A stretch of 64,000 nucleotides of DNA from Nitrospira sp. (GTDB taxonomy: Bacteria > Nitrospirota > Nitrospiria > Nitrospirales > Nitrospiraceae), in contig JAFEBH010000009.1 of the NCBI GenBank assembly GCA_018242765.1, positions 186,001 to 250,000 of the forward strand, given 5' to 3'. Of the stretch, positions 1-8,655 are shown piece by piece. A program made the translations under genes and the position numbers. Every line of letters begins with the position of its first letter. The stretch's first letter is position 1. A model generated the notes under the pieces. The model saw only the letters and a list, made by a program, of their open reading frames with translations. It ran no database searches and was not told the origin of the DNA.

Positions 1-1004
1 CCCCGATAGGCGGCGAGCACCATCGTGACGGCGTCAGCGTACTTGTACTTTTTGGTTTCTGTCCGGTGCGGGGCGTAGAGATGGTATCGGCTCATCGACT
101 TGATCTTGCAGATCTTGGCTTTCAATCTGAAATAGGTCTGAAAGATATTGGCGTTCTTGGCGCAGGACGCCAGCAGGACATCGACGGCCTGGTCTGGTAC
201 GTCGTTGCTGAGGTTGCGACTGGCGATGGGAGAAGGAAAACGGCGGAGCCCGAGGTTTTCGGATTTCAGATCGTTCACGAGTGCTTTGTAGATCTCGCCC
301 AGCAAATCACGCTGGGTGGCAAAGACGCGATAGAGCTCTTGATAGGCGGCCTGACGTACGGCGGCCTTCGGGTTTCGCACGTAGGTCATCAGCTCTTCCC
401 GATTAACCGTCTTTTTCTTTCCGCCGACGGTCATGGTGAAGGTGAATCCGTTCGTTACAACATCATAGAGGGTGTGGACGGCGCTTCGGCCGGTGACGTT
501 TTTGAGGTTGAGGATCTTTTCTTCCGGTTCCGATAGAGTGTGCGGCTTGAAGCGCCGGATGGTCTCCAAGTGATAACGCAGGTCGCCTGTGTCGGTCATC
601 AGGCGTGCCGCATTGACGTCATCTACACTTTGCCACCAAAGTTCGAAGAACAGCAGCCGATTCGTCAGACCTGTCAGCTGCTCCTCCACCCGGGTCTTCA
701 ACGAACGGGTGTCGGCATTTTTGGTGTTTTCGGAAAACCGCAGATACGCATAGGCCCCGAGGCGCGATGCGCCCTGCGCGATTGCCTCGCTGAGCCGGAG
801 CAGCCTGAGAAGATCTTGGCTGGACATAGAGGGGGCCAGCGTTGATCGTGCGGCTTCCATCTTTGCAACCTTTGACTCCAGCTCGGCGAGCTGCGCGTCG
901 ATATCGGTCACGGGATCGTTGACCAGCTGGGTCAGGTCCCATCGGTCGGGAAATGTCGATCGGCTTCGTCTGGTCGCACGTTGCGTCGTGGGCGTTCCGG
1001 CCAT
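1..1004 (-). CDS. pepF: Oligoendopeptidase F family (M3B) peptidase, partial
   Basis: Reading leftwards from an ATG at 1004 gives an open frame of about 334 codons with no stop before the window edge, so the gene is cut off and its C-terminal half, where the zinc-binding HExxH would be, is outside. The start is chosen for a good AAGGAG ribosome binding site seven bases upstream. The N-terminal pattern (DRWDLTQLV near the start, then a helical region with AYAYLRFSENT and a later YQELYRVFATQRDLLGEIY stretch) is what I know from PepF/M3 oligoendopeptidases, cytoplasmic zinc peptidases that cleave short peptides. Two plus-strand open frames over the same DNA are shadows. Family call is fairly firm; substrate is unknown. 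Confidence 0.82.
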   Translation of the reverse strand, partial: MAGTPTTQRATRRSRSTFPDRWDLTQLVNDPVTDIDAQLAELESKVAKMEAARSTLAPSMSSQDLLRLLRLSEAIAQGASRLGAYAYLRFSENTKNADTRSLKTRVEEQLTGLTNRLLFFELWWQSVDDVNAARLMTDTGDLRYHLETIRRFKPHTLSEPEEKILNLKNVTGRSAVHTLYDVVTNGFTFTMTVGGKKKTVNREELMTYVRNPKAAVRQAAYQELYRVFATQRDLLGEIYKALVNDLKSENLGLRRFPSPIASRNLSNDVPDQAVDVLLASCAKNANIFQTYFRLKAKICKIKSMSRYHLYAPHRTETKKYKYADAVTMVLAAYR

Positions 1005-1153
1005 TGGGTACTCCTTGATGCGTAATCGAATAAAGGCCGATCATATCATCGGTTCCCTTCAGGAGAAGAGAAAAATGTGAGGCCGCAGGCGGAATCCGAC
1101 TGACTGCATTGACGGAGATGCCGAGAATGTGACAGGTTTTTGGTGTCGTCGCC

Positions 1154-1483
1154 ATGACAGAACAAGAAATCAATCGCGCCATTCAATATGTGACGGCCAG
1201 TACTTCTTATGGGAAGGACATGGTCGCCGAGATCTTGCACATCGGACTGGGTGAACTTGTGACGTTGGCCACGCAGGCCAGTCGGCAGTTCGACCGGGAG
1301 ACGCTCTTGGAATATGTGTCGCAATGGACGATCAGGCGAACAGGTCAGCCTGAACCGCTGGTCCGTGAGGTGTTGGGTTGTGCCGGCCGATGGTTGGACG
1401 ATCTGTACGAAGAGGTGGCGCAGCGTCGGCCGGGGGCACTCGGCTTGTCGCCCAACGATGACGAAGATTCGGCGCCGGTATGA
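1154..1483 (+). CDS. Hypothetical protein, 109 aa
   Basis: A small soluble, mostly helical protein with an acidic C-terminal tail (NDDEDSAPV). I do not recognise a family. It diverges from the pepF gene, with about 150 bases between the two starts, and its stop lies three bases before the next gene on the same strand, so the two are probably co-transcribed. The ribosome binding site upstream of the ATG is weak. A long antisense frame (1046-1786) overlaps it; I prefer the plus strand because the following plus-strand gene is longer and shows a protein-like pattern. Confidence 0.5.
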   Translation: MTEQEINRAIQYVTASTSYGKDMVAEILHIGLGELVTLATQASRQFDRETLLEYVSQWTIRRTGQPEPLVREVLGCAGRWLDDLYEEVAQRRPGALGLSPNDDEDSAPV

Positions 1484-1486
1484 GCG

Positions 1487-2332
1487 ATGGCGAGATTTCG
1501 TCCGCGAAAGATATTCAGGTTGGTTGCACACCTTCACGGTGAGTATCCGGCGCAAATACCCGCGTGGAAGCGGGAGGAACAAGGACTGTCGTGCAGTCTC
1601 CATGAGCAGTGGTCTTCCCTCCATCGGCATTGCGCGGACCAATCGAGCCATCTGCGCCTGAGCCGACTTGTCCGTCGTCTCACACATCATGATTATGGGG
1701 TGAGGGAATCCGCGCTTGCCGAGTTGGAACTCGCTACCCAGTTGATTCGCACCGGAGTCCACGTCACCTTCTTGCCGGAATCTCAAGCACGGACAGCGGA
1801 TCTAGAATGCAGAATCGGTTATGAACGGTTTTTCGTTGAGGTCACAACCATGGTGGGGTCAGCAGAACGGCAGCGGCTGCCGTTGCGTGGGCTCGACTTC
1901 GATGAGGTCATCGGTCAGGAAGAAGACCGGGGTATTATTCTGACGCATCGGATTCTTGCCCGCATCCGCCAAAAGGCCAAACAATTGGCTGACTACTGTG
2001 ATCCGGTCATTCTCGGGATCTCGATCCCACGAGCCGATCTGCAAGGCGACAGAGCGACCAGGCCAGAAGAGATCTGGTTGGATCTGAAAATGTTGGCCGG
2101 TACGGTGACGGTGCTATTGATAAGTCTCCGTTCTATCAGTGCAGTGATGATTTCACTGTGGAATGTTGAGCCCTTACCGTCGAAGGCAGGGACCAGATTG
2201 GCCAATGTCGAACTGATTGAACGACCCAGACAGCAGAAGACCCAGCCGCGCGTGCGCATGCTGATTCAGAATCCCAGCGCATCAGCACTTCTGACCGAAC
2301 ATCAAGCGGATGTGCTTTACCATACTCTGTAA
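1487..2332 (+). CDS. Unknown protein with a PD-(D/E)XK-nuclease-like core
   Basis: 281 residues, unrecognised as a whole. Around residues 80-125 it has the arrangement typical of restriction-endonuclease-fold proteins: a helix with a glutamate (ALAELELATQLIRTG), a strand, then TADLE and, after a short strand, FFVEVTT. That resembles E-(x)n-D-(x)n-ExK, but the final lysine is a threonine, so catalytic competence is doubtful. The first 60 residues are basic with many His and Trp and may include an incorrect N-terminus. It follows the preceding small gene by three bases. Nuclease-fold assignment is my inference from the motif pattern only; no methyltransferase or helicase partner is seen nearby. 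Confidence 0.5.
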   Translation: MARFRPRKIFRLVAHLHGEYPAQIPAWKREEQGLSCSLHEQWSSLHRHCADQSSHLRLSRLVRRLTHHDYGVRESALAELELATQLIRTGVHVTFLPESQARTADLECRIGYERFFVEVTTMVGSAERQRLPLRGLDFDEVIGQEEDRGIILTHRILARIRQKAKQLADYCDPVILGISIPRADLQGDRATRPEEIWLDLKMLAGTVTVLLISLRSISAVMISLWNVEPLPSKAGTRLANVELIERPRQQKTQPRVRMLIQNPSASALLTEHQADVLYHTL

Positions 2333-2649
2333 TGTCATATATTCTTCTATTTACCAGTAATGCCCTTGACACGACCAATCGGAAAGGAGTAGATACCACG
2401 CACACTCGCCCAGAGGTGTAACTTGACTCAGAAGTTGCATCCATCCATCCATCCATCCATCCATCTTCTAGCATACAAGCTTTAGTAGGTTCAGGCTTTC
2501 TGATAAAGCCGAGGCGTCTTTTTGCATCGGCTATGAGGCCATTTCATTTGTTGGAATGGGCCATAACCTGCATCTGGTGGCCCTACGTACAGAGTCAGAA
2601 AACGACCCCATCCCGACTAACACCCAAGTTATTTTCTGATACAGCCGCA
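2333..2649. other. Intergenic region before the exported-protein cassette
   Basis: About 317 bases with no convincing gene. It holds a CCAT tetranucleotide tract (2438-2464). The open frame downstream can be extended back to 2533, but that extension lacks a signal-peptide-like start and is probably untranslated leader. The promoter of the cassette should lie here; I could not pick a clear -35/-10 pair. Confidence 0.5.
2438..2464. repeat. CCAT tetranucleotide tract, six full units
   Basis: The sequence shows CAT followed by six perfect CCAT units. Tracts of this kind are prone to slipped-strand length change. It lies 185 bases before the proposed start of the exported coiled-coil protein and outside any gene I accept, so a length change could alter promoter spacing but not a reading frame. 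Confidence 0.9.
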
Positions 2650-4644
2650 ATGTGTATCAAACAAGTGCCCATTCTTGTTGCCTTGGCGAGTTGTCTTACG
2701 GCGTTCGGTGTATCCCCAGCAGTCGCGCAAAGCGGCCGCACCATGTCGGACGAGAGCTTAGAGCTCGGGAAGAAATGGGTGGCTCTCTTTCAAGCCGCCA
2801 CCGGAGCCCGATTGGCCGTAGATGACATGCGAACAGCTCTGGAACGTATGCAAACCGATCAGTCCGAGGCGGCATTCAATATCTCACAGGCTAAGAAAGG
2901 AATTGCTGTCTCCGCTGCGAGCAACTTACTCGGTCTTGGTTGCGACATGGCTGGGGCCTACGGTGCAGCCTGTAAGATTGGCCGAGAAGTCGGCAAATCC
3001 ATTCAAAGCGCTCTGGAGTGCAGAGATGGGAGTGCGTCAGGTTGTATCGGGATCGGATTATCGTTGGAGAAGGCGGTAGCGCTCAAGTGGGCAAAGCAAG
3101 GTGTGTACGTTATTGATGGCCTGACCGCTATTCAAATGAACGCCGAGGGAAAACCCTATGAATACTTTGTTTCGGCGTGTGACGTTGCGAGTGCAATTCC
3201 AAAGCTAAAGTCGTTACAAGGCTGTGACGCAATAGCGCTCGTGAAAGATATGCGAGAGTGGCAGGAAGTCCGTGCTCTTCAGGCGAACATAGCAGTCATC
3301 TATAACAACAATCTGAGAATCGGGATCTCAGCCCTACAGAAGGTAGAACAGCAAGCCAGAGAGCTTGAACGGCAAGCGCAGGAGGCCCGAGCTGCTTATC
3401 AAGCGCAACGAGAAAAAGACGAGGAGAAAGTTCGACGAGAACAGGAAGGGGTTGTTCAGGCGAAGAAAGACTACGAGGAGAGGGGGCGGGACAAGCGACA
3501 GCAAGCTGAGATGGAACAACCAGTGGTTCAGCAGCAAGGTGGCGGCGAGTCCTCAGCGAGAGGTCAGGGGCACGGCGCAGAGCTGTCGTCATCGACGTCC
3601 GGCGGACGGGCCGCTTCCTCTGAAGGCGGGTCGAAAACTCCAGGAGGCAAAGGCGGCGGGTCCTTTGACGTGACAGCATGGAACTACGGCGACCCTGTGC
3701 CCGGCGTTGAGCGCCCTCCCGAATTTGATAAGCCCAAGAAGAAAATTCCTTGTCGTCTCAAGGATACCGACTGCCTAGATCCCCTCTATGCTGTGGATGA
3801 ACCGTCGGGCCAGCAGAAAGGGCCGAAAACTCAGAATCCATGGAGCCAGGAGATTGAGCAAAAAGTAAAAGGTGGACTCCTCTCTCATGAGCAAATCCGT
3901 CAGGACATTGAACAAAAGGTGCGGGGAGGACGTTCATCGGGCAACCGGTCGCAGAGTCCCTGCGACGAAAATCTGGGATGCCCGGATGACGAATCTGGAG
4001 ATAAAGGGCCAGGCAAGAATCTGCTGGCCAAGCTGGACTCGGACTTAGACAGGATTCAGAACAGCCAAGCCGGCACCGCAGGGGGAGCCCTTCCGGGAGA
4101 GAGTCTTGAGGCGGGCGCCTCGGGCTCGTCGTTCGATAAGACGGCGATGCTGAGATCGCTGAGGTCCGGATTGGGCGCCTATCGTCAAGGGCGAGAATCC
4201 TTTTCTTCCTCTGGTGGACCTGGAGGGGGCTTCTCAGGTGGGAATTGTCCCAACAGGGTGCCGGTTCCACAAGAACTCAGAGCGATTGCTCAACGACGGG
4301 AATCCAGCATCCCGCTTGATCCGACCATCGATGAAATGATTGCAAAGGCAGGCTCTGCGGAAGCGGCTATTTCAGGGCTGCGCCAGCATATCGACCAGCT
4401 CCGGCAAGCGCTTGCTCAGTGGCCACGAGGAAGAGAAGAAGAAACCCGCCGTCAAATGGAATTAGAGGTTGGGTACGAACAGCAACTTCTGCAGGCGGTG
4501 GAGGCGTGCCGAAGTCGCGGCAAACGACCCGCACCACAGGTAACACATCCCGCAGTTACGCAGCCCGGCCCACCGATTGGGGGCGGTCCTTCAGTACCTT
4601 GTCGCAACTCGGGGGGCGATGGTGAAGCTGGCCGTTGTCGGTAA
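2650..4644 (+). CDS. Exported coiled-coil / low-complexity protein, unknown function
   Basis: 664 residues from the ATG at 2650, chosen because it opens a clear signal peptide (MCIKQVPILVALASC, cleavage near AVAQ). The frame stays open upstream to 2533 but that part is unlike a signal sequence. Mature protein: residues about 30-210 are helical with paired cysteines (GCDMAGAYGAAC, ECRDGSASGC), 230-290 is a charged coiled coil rich in Q, E, R and K, 300-360 is Gly/Ser-rich, and near 410-440 there is a short internal duplication (IEQKVKGG / IEQKVRGG). The C-terminus is Pro/Gly-rich. First gene of a four-gene run with three lipoproteins, so it probably works in the periplasm with them. I recognise no family. 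Confidence 0.75.
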   Translation: MCIKQVPILVALASCLTAFGVSPAVAQSGRTMSDESLELGKKWVALFQAATGARLAVDDMRTALERMQTDQSEAAFNISQAKKGIAVSAASNLLGLGCDMAGAYGAACKIGREVGKSIQSALECRDGSASGCIGIGLSLEKAVALKWAKQGVYVIDGLTAIQMNAEGKPYEYFVSACDVASAIPKLKSLQGCDAIALVKDMREWQEVRALQANIAVIYNNNLRIGISALQKVEQQARELERQAQEARAAYQAQREKDEEKVRREQEGVVQAKKDYEERGRDKRQQAEMEQPVVQQQGGGESSARGQGHGAELSSSTSGGRAASSEGGSKTPGGKGGGSFDVTAWNYGDPVPGVERPPEFDKPKKKIPCRLKDTDCLDPLYAVDEPSGQQKGPKTQNPWSQEIEQKVKGGLLSHEQIRQDIEQKVRGGRSSGNRSQSPCDENLGCPDDESGDKGPGKNLLAKLDSDLDRIQNSQAGTAGGALPGESLEAGASGSSFDKTAMLRSLRSGLGAYRQGRESFSSSGGPGGGFSGGNCPNRVPVPQELRAIAQRRESSIPLDPTIDEMIAKAGSAEAAISGLRQHIDQLRQALAQWPRGREEETRRQMELEVGYEQQLLQAVEACRSRGKRPAPQVTHPAVTQPGPPIGGGPSVPCRNSGGDGEAGRCR

Positions 4645-4673
4645 ATCATGATGCCTCAGGATTCCTGGACATG

Positions 4674-5774
4674 ATGGTATCCATAACGAGCGTGTTCCTG
4701 ACACATCCCTCCCGATGGTTCAGTGCGGTGGGCACATTGATAGCCGTCGCCTGCCTTGCCTTGATCGGCTGCTCGACGGCCTCGAACTCGAAACACTCGG
4801 GTGCGTCCGAGCCTCTTCCTCTTATACAAAAAGATCGCGCCGTGGCGGCCTTTCGCGCCCAACGGTTCGATGAAGCGGCGCAATCATTCATGCAGCAGGC
4901 GAGGGCCGGGGGAAGAGACGAACACAGGGCCTGGTTCAATGCAGGGGCGTCCTACTGGAATGCTGGGCAGCAGACCCAAGCGCTTGAGACCTATGAGCAA
5001 GCCGTTGCGGTCAATCCGCTCTACAGCAAAGGGCACATCCGCCTCACCAACAAGTACGCCTCGCTGGGGCGTCTCGAACTCTCCAAGAAGCATAAACAGC
5101 ATGCCAAAACCATCCAACAAGTCACCAAAGCAATGCTGCCGCACTGGGACAAGGCTAATCAACTCAGAGGACGCGGCGCGGATTATGACTATGCCGCCGC
5201 CACCATTCACGAAGCCTGTGCGAAATATTATGACGGTCAAGGCCTGCCGGAATTAGCTGGCGCCGAACGCAAACTAGCCGAGCAGAGCCGCGCCGCCGGC
5301 CAACTGGCCAAGACCCAAGCTGGCGCAGCCGAGCGACAAGCCCGCTCTGAGGCAGAGGAACGAGCCTTCCGAACAGAAGTTTTCGGATCGCTCAAAGACC
5401 TGACCGCGACTGCGGCTAATGTGAATCCCGCCTTTCCGTTTGAGCCATCTGAGAGCGCCGGTTCGGAAGTGAGGACCGCCGTGGCAGGACTGGGAGCACT
5501 TGAACAAGGCTTCGGTGCCTATGCCGATACGATGCAGATGTTCGAGGGCAAACTCCAAGCCCAGCGCGAGGAAATTCGGCAGCAAGGGCAACAGGCGCAG
5601 GCGGCGCTTGCCGATCCTAAGCAGGTGCAACTTCAACGCAGTGCGCAGCAGCGGACGATGGAGCTGCAAAAGAAGATGGAGACCATGGAGCAGCAGGCCA
5701 TGGCGTACTTAGCTGCGGAAGGGATTCTTGATGAGAATGAGACGACAGGTAATCAGGATACCTTGGACTTCTAA
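4674..5774 (+). CDS. Lipoprotein with TPR-like repeats
   Basis: 366 residues. Two adjacent ATGs (4671, 4674) open a signal sequence ending in a lipobox (CLALIGCS), so the mature N-terminus should be a lipidated cysteine. Residues about 50-130 look like tetratricopeptide repeats (AVAAFRAQRFDEAAQSF, then AWFNAGASYWNAGQQTQALETYEQAVAVNPL). Residues 200-230 and 280-350 are Ala/Gln/Glu-rich coiled coils. The gene follows the exported coiled-coil gene by 29 bases and precedes another lipoprotein gene by 48, pointing to one operon. TPR domains usually hold protein complexes together; the partner and role here are unknown. Confidence 0.75.
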   Translation: MVSITSVFLTHPSRWFSAVGTLIAVACLALIGCSTASNSKHSGASEPLPLIQKDRAVAAFRAQRFDEAAQSFMQQARAGGRDEHRAWFNAGASYWNAGQQTQALETYEQAVAVNPLYSKGHIRLTNKYASLGRLELSKKHKQHAKTIQQVTKAMLPHWDKANQLRGRGADYDYAAATIHEACAKYYDGQGLPELAGAERKLAEQSRAAGQLAKTQAGAAERQARSEAEERAFRTEVFGSLKDLTATAANVNPAFPFEPSESAGSEVRTAVAGLGALEQGFGAYADTMQMFEGKLQAQREEIRQQGQQAQAALADPKQVQLQRSAQQRTMELQKKMETMEQQAMAYLAAEGILDENETTGNQDTLDF

Positions 5775-5822
5775 TGGTCAAACCATCGCTGTTTGTGAGT
5801 GTCAGTTTTCAGGAGGAGGGGT

Positions 5823-6596
5823 ATGAGCGCACACGTCGGCATTCATAGACAAAAAGGATTGACGGCCGTGATTCTCGTGCTGGGCCTGGTGCTGGTAACT
5901 GGGTGCGGGGGCGGAGGGGAAAAGCGCATCTATCAGCCCAATCCATCAGGGCAGGTTGGTCAACCGATGCCACTGAAAATAGCGGTGATTGAACTGGAGG
6001 ATCGCTCTCCGGGGACCGGGTTCACAAATTGGAATACGTTTGGAGCGCTTACCCCTGGATATCTCTACTGGACTGAATTTCAAAAGTACCACCAGACGCA
6101 CTTCGGCAAGTGTCTGGCCGCTGAACTCAAGGAATCTCATCTCTTCGAAGTCGTTGACTATCACCCGGATTGGGAAAGAGTGTCGTATGGTTTTCGGTCT
6201 TATGACCTCATTGTGACCGGCCGCCTGCACCAGGACACATTTGTGCATACCATGTATGCCTATGGTCTGGCTTGTTCCCCATGTTGGTTATTAGGGCTTC
6301 CATCAGCAAGTAATACTCGGGAAGCCGATTTTGAAGTGACCGCGTTCAAGTCCCTTGAACCAGATCGCGAAACTTTCACCCATCGTATTAAATTCCACGA
6401 TTCCAAAATTGACGGACTGTTCACCAGTCATCGCAAGACGGATTTCCCTAGCATTCGTGGAGTGGTACAGGGGTTTGATCTTTCTAGTTATCCCGAATTC
6501 GATACCGATTTTTGCCCTACAGAATTGCTACGTCCGAATTTTCTGGCCTTGAGGAACGGCCTTGCTGAGGCCCTAAAGCGAGACGCTGCCGAGTAA
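5823..6596 (+). CDS. Putative lipoprotein, unknown function
   Basis: 257 residues from the ATG at 5823, preferred over an upstream ATG at 5799 because AGGAGG lies just before it. A signal sequence with lipobox (LVLVTGCG) is followed by a glycine run. The rest looks like a compact alpha/beta domain beginning IAVIELEDRSPGTG, with FEVVDYHP, YDLIVTGRLHQD and a late FLALRNGLAEALKRD helix. That order (a strand, a helix, a 'vtG.l' strand) recalls periplasmic lipoproteins that compute component expression or assembly of envelope machines, but I cannot name a family. Third member of the four-gene exported cassette. Confidence 0.7.
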   Translation: MSAHVGIHRQKGLTAVILVLGLVLVTGCGGGGEKRIYQPNPSGQVGQPMPLKIAVIELEDRSPGTGFTNWNTFGALTPGYLYWTEFQKYHQTHFGKCLAAELKESHLFEVVDYHPDWERVSYGFRSYDLIVTGRLHQDTFVHTMYAYGLACSPCWLLGLPSASNTREADFEVTAFKSLEPDRETFTHRIKFHDSKIDGLFTSHRKTDFPSIRGVVQGFDLSSYPEFDTDFCPTELLRPNFLALRNGLAEALKRDAAE

Positions 6597-6643
6597 AGAG
6601 AGTCTGCTCTTACTCAGGAGACCAAAGAAGGGAAAAAACAATA

Positions 6644-7858
6644 ATGAAATTCGGACGGTGCGTCCATCTCGCCGCCGGTGTAGGAGTTCTCGTGCCATTC
6701 CTCATGACCGGCTGCGCGGATTCTCCAAATTATGATGCTGCCTATCTGCGTGGCCACTCAAATGATGCCCTTCGTACAGTCGAGGAGGCTCAGGCCCGAG
6801 AGCAGACGCATCCAACCGAAGCCGGGTTGCTGTATCGTGAGGTGCTGGCCAAGGCGAAGCTGAAAAATAAGTTTGCAGAGTATCAAAAAATCTTTACCGA
6901 TGATCTTGATGCGTTTCAACGCAGCCAAGGACATGAGGGGCTTCGTGAAGATTCCGGGCTGGGGATCGCTGAAGTCTATGCCCGCCAAATCGTGGCAGCG
7001 ACGGAGGCCTATCTTGGATTGGCCCGGATCGCTCTGAGTCAGAAGGATTGGGCAAAGGCCGAATCTCAAGCGACAGAGGCCGTGGCTATCGCAAAACGCT
7101 GTGAGTTTTGCCCGTATTTCATGGCCTCAAGTCACAGAAAAGCAAATACAATTTTGGAGACCGTCTATAAAGCCCAAGGTAACTATGGAAAGGCCCTGAT
7201 TCGGAAGCTCAATGCCGATTTACTCGACGATCACCTGAAAAGCGATGGTGGAATTGAAGACTTCTATCTTGAGAAACAAGTCACACTCGGTGAACACAGT
7301 CAAAGGCAAATGGCTGCTGTAGAAGAGCTGTTTGTGAGTGTCAGGACGTACCGGAGACAGCAAGAAGAGGCCATGACAATGGCAGTCGCGGGTGGTCTGA
7401 TGGCGGCTAGCGCGGGTATCCAGCAAGGCCTTGCTCAACACGCTCTGGCTGAAAGCGGTGGTGTAATGACCCCACAGGTGCAACAGGCGCAGATGAACGC
7501 GCAGATGGCTCAAATGCAAAGCCAACTGTTTATGACGATGGTGGCAACTCAGGCGGGAGCTGGTCCCAAGGCCTTACAAGTGAACGCTACTCCCTGGTCG
7601 ATTCCCACTTTCACACAACAATTGGTTGACCCAAAACAGGGCACAAATACTCCGACGATCATGAAGGGCTTTGCCACGAGTGCCGCTAAGGCTGGCGGAG
7701 GGTCGTACCAAGCCGGGGCTCAGCAAGTTAACGAACAAGTTGATGCCTTGATGCCCTACCGCCAGTCAGGAAAGGTTGACGGCGCTGCCGCGCAAGTCGA
7801 AAAATTCGCTGAGGTCTTGAACGCATTCCTCACTCAGGTGCAGGAGATTAAGAAGTAG
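6644..7858 (+). CDS. Lipoprotein with TPR-like helices and Met/Gln-rich segment
   Basis: 404 residues with a signal sequence and lipobox (LMTGCADSP). Residues about 30-220 are helical with TPR-like pairs (AYLGLARIALSQKDWAKAESQATEAVAIA). A Gly/Ala segment (TMAVAGGLMAASAGIQ) near 240 could be a helical hairpin rather than a membrane span, and 270-300 is rich in Met, Gln and Ala. It closes the four-gene cassette and shares TPR-like architecture with the second member. No enzyme motif is visible; I read it as a structural or assembly lipoprotein, without a known family. Confidence 0.72.
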   Translation: MKFGRCVHLAAGVGVLVPFLMTGCADSPNYDAAYLRGHSNDALRTVEEAQAREQTHPTEAGLLYREVLAKAKLKNKFAEYQKIFTDDLDAFQRSQGHEGLREDSGLGIAEVYARQIVAATEAYLGLARIALSQKDWAKAESQATEAVAIAKRCEFCPYFMASSHRKANTILETVYKAQGNYGKALIRKLNADLLDDHLKSDGGIEDFYLEKQVTLGEHSQRQMAAVEELFVSVRTYRRQQEEAMTMAVAGGLMAASAGIQQGLAQHALAESGGVMTPQVQQAQMNAQMAQMQSQLFMTMVATQAGAGPKALQVNATPWSIPTFTQQLVDPKQGTNTPTIMKGFATSAAKAGGGSYQAGAQQVNEQVDALMPYRQSGKVDGAAAQVEKFAEVLNAFLTQVQEIKK

Positions 7859-7938
7859 ATAGTTGGTGAGAACATTTTTCAGTGAAGTCGCACCCAAGCG
7901 CCAACTCGGTTGGAAGCAATGAGAGAGCGGTGGGCAAT

Positions 7939-8226
7939 TCACGTCTTACTCTTCGCGGAATGTGCTTGGACATAGGACCGCAGAACGGCGTTGATCTTCG
8001 TCTGGTACCCGGCTCCTTGCCGTTTAAACCACTCCACGACATCTTCGTCTAACCGTAAGGATAAATGGGTTTTGACAGACGGCATCACGACCTGCGCCTT
8101 TTCCCAAAACTTGGCGTCCGTCGGCGGGATGTCTGAGTAATTAATATCGTGGTCAGCTATCTTTTGTAGTTTCGTCCAGCCCGTGCGACGCTGTTTTGAT
8201 ACGGTTTTGGTAGACTTGGCGTTCAT
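7939..8226 (-). CDS. brnA: BrnA-type antitoxin
   Basis: 95 residues. The C-terminal half carries the BrnA signature: INYSDIPPTDAKFWEKA, then SLRLDEDVVEWFKRQG and YQTKINAVLRSYVQAH, a ribbon-helix-helix-like DNA-binding domain. BrnA neutralises the BrnT ribonuclease and, with it, represses the operon. The start lies inside the end of brnT (74-base overlap), the usual toxin-first order for this pair. Confidence 0.9.
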   Translation of the reverse strand: MNAKSTKTVSKQRRTGWTKLQKIADHDINYSDIPPTDAKFWEKAQVVMPSVKTHLSLRLDEDVVEWFKRQGAGYQTKINAVLRSYVQAHSAKSKT

Positions 8227-8464
8227 GTTTGTTCCCCTTTCTCATGGAAATCGCTCGGATGGTATCCCCTCGTTTGGTAAAGACCAGGACGACGACCGTT
8301 CCATTCAGGTCGCCCAGCGCGATCCAACGAGGTTCGCCGTAGTCCTTCCTTTCGTCAAGGCGGATGAGCAATGGCCGCTCAAAGACTTGCCAGGAATCTG
8401 AAAGGGTAATTCCATGCTTCTCGATGTTAAGTCGGTTTTTTCGCTCATCCCATTCAAACCGCAC
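8153..8464 (-). CDS. brnT: BrnT-type ribonuclease toxin
   Basis: 103 residues from a GTG start that gives the family opening MRFEWDERKNRLNIEKHG. Further BrnT features follow: a DGR-like strand region (RWIALGDLNGTVVVLVFTKRGD) and the closing IRAISMRKGNKHER. BrnT is a RelE-fold toxin that cleaves RNA and inhibits translation. The reading frame runs about 20 residues past the usual end and overlaps brnA, so its tail is longer than typical. An inverted repeat just upstream is a likely operator. Confidence 0.9.
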   Translation of the reverse strand: MRFEWDERKNRLNIEKHGITLSDSWQVFERPLLIRLDERKDYGEPRWIALGDLNGTVVVLVFTKRGDTIRAISMRKGNKHERQVYQNRIKTASHGLDETTKDS

Positions 8465-8474
8465 GGATCAGTAT

Positions 8475-8491
8475 ATACACATGTAGTGTAT
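8475..8491. promoter_or_regulatory. Inverted repeat, probable BrnTA operator
   Basis: Perfect six-base arms ATACAC and GTGTAT separated by ATGTA, ending 11 bases upstream of the brnT GTG start. BrnT-BrnA complexes repress their own promoter, so a palindrome at this place is a good operator candidate. Binding is inferred. Confidence 0.5.
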
Positions 8492-8655
8492 GCTTCCAAC
8501 CATTGCGAGCAAATGAACGGAGGAGTGCGATGATGATTGTTACACTACCACTCATGAATGTATTTCTCCCGGGTGAGGCCATAAGGAATTAAAGCAGCAT
8601 ATCTGACGGGAAGGATGAGCAGGGGGCGAGTGCGTGGTCGCTATAGTTTAGTATT

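Noticed and set aside
66..845. Two plus-strand open frames at the left edge
   Set aside because: They lie opposite a clean minus-strand frame with M3 peptidase sequence and a good ribosome binding site.
1046..1786. Minus-strand frame of 246 codons
   Set aside because: Composition is not protein-like (many Arg, His, Cys without order) and it covers two plus-strand genes that fit better.
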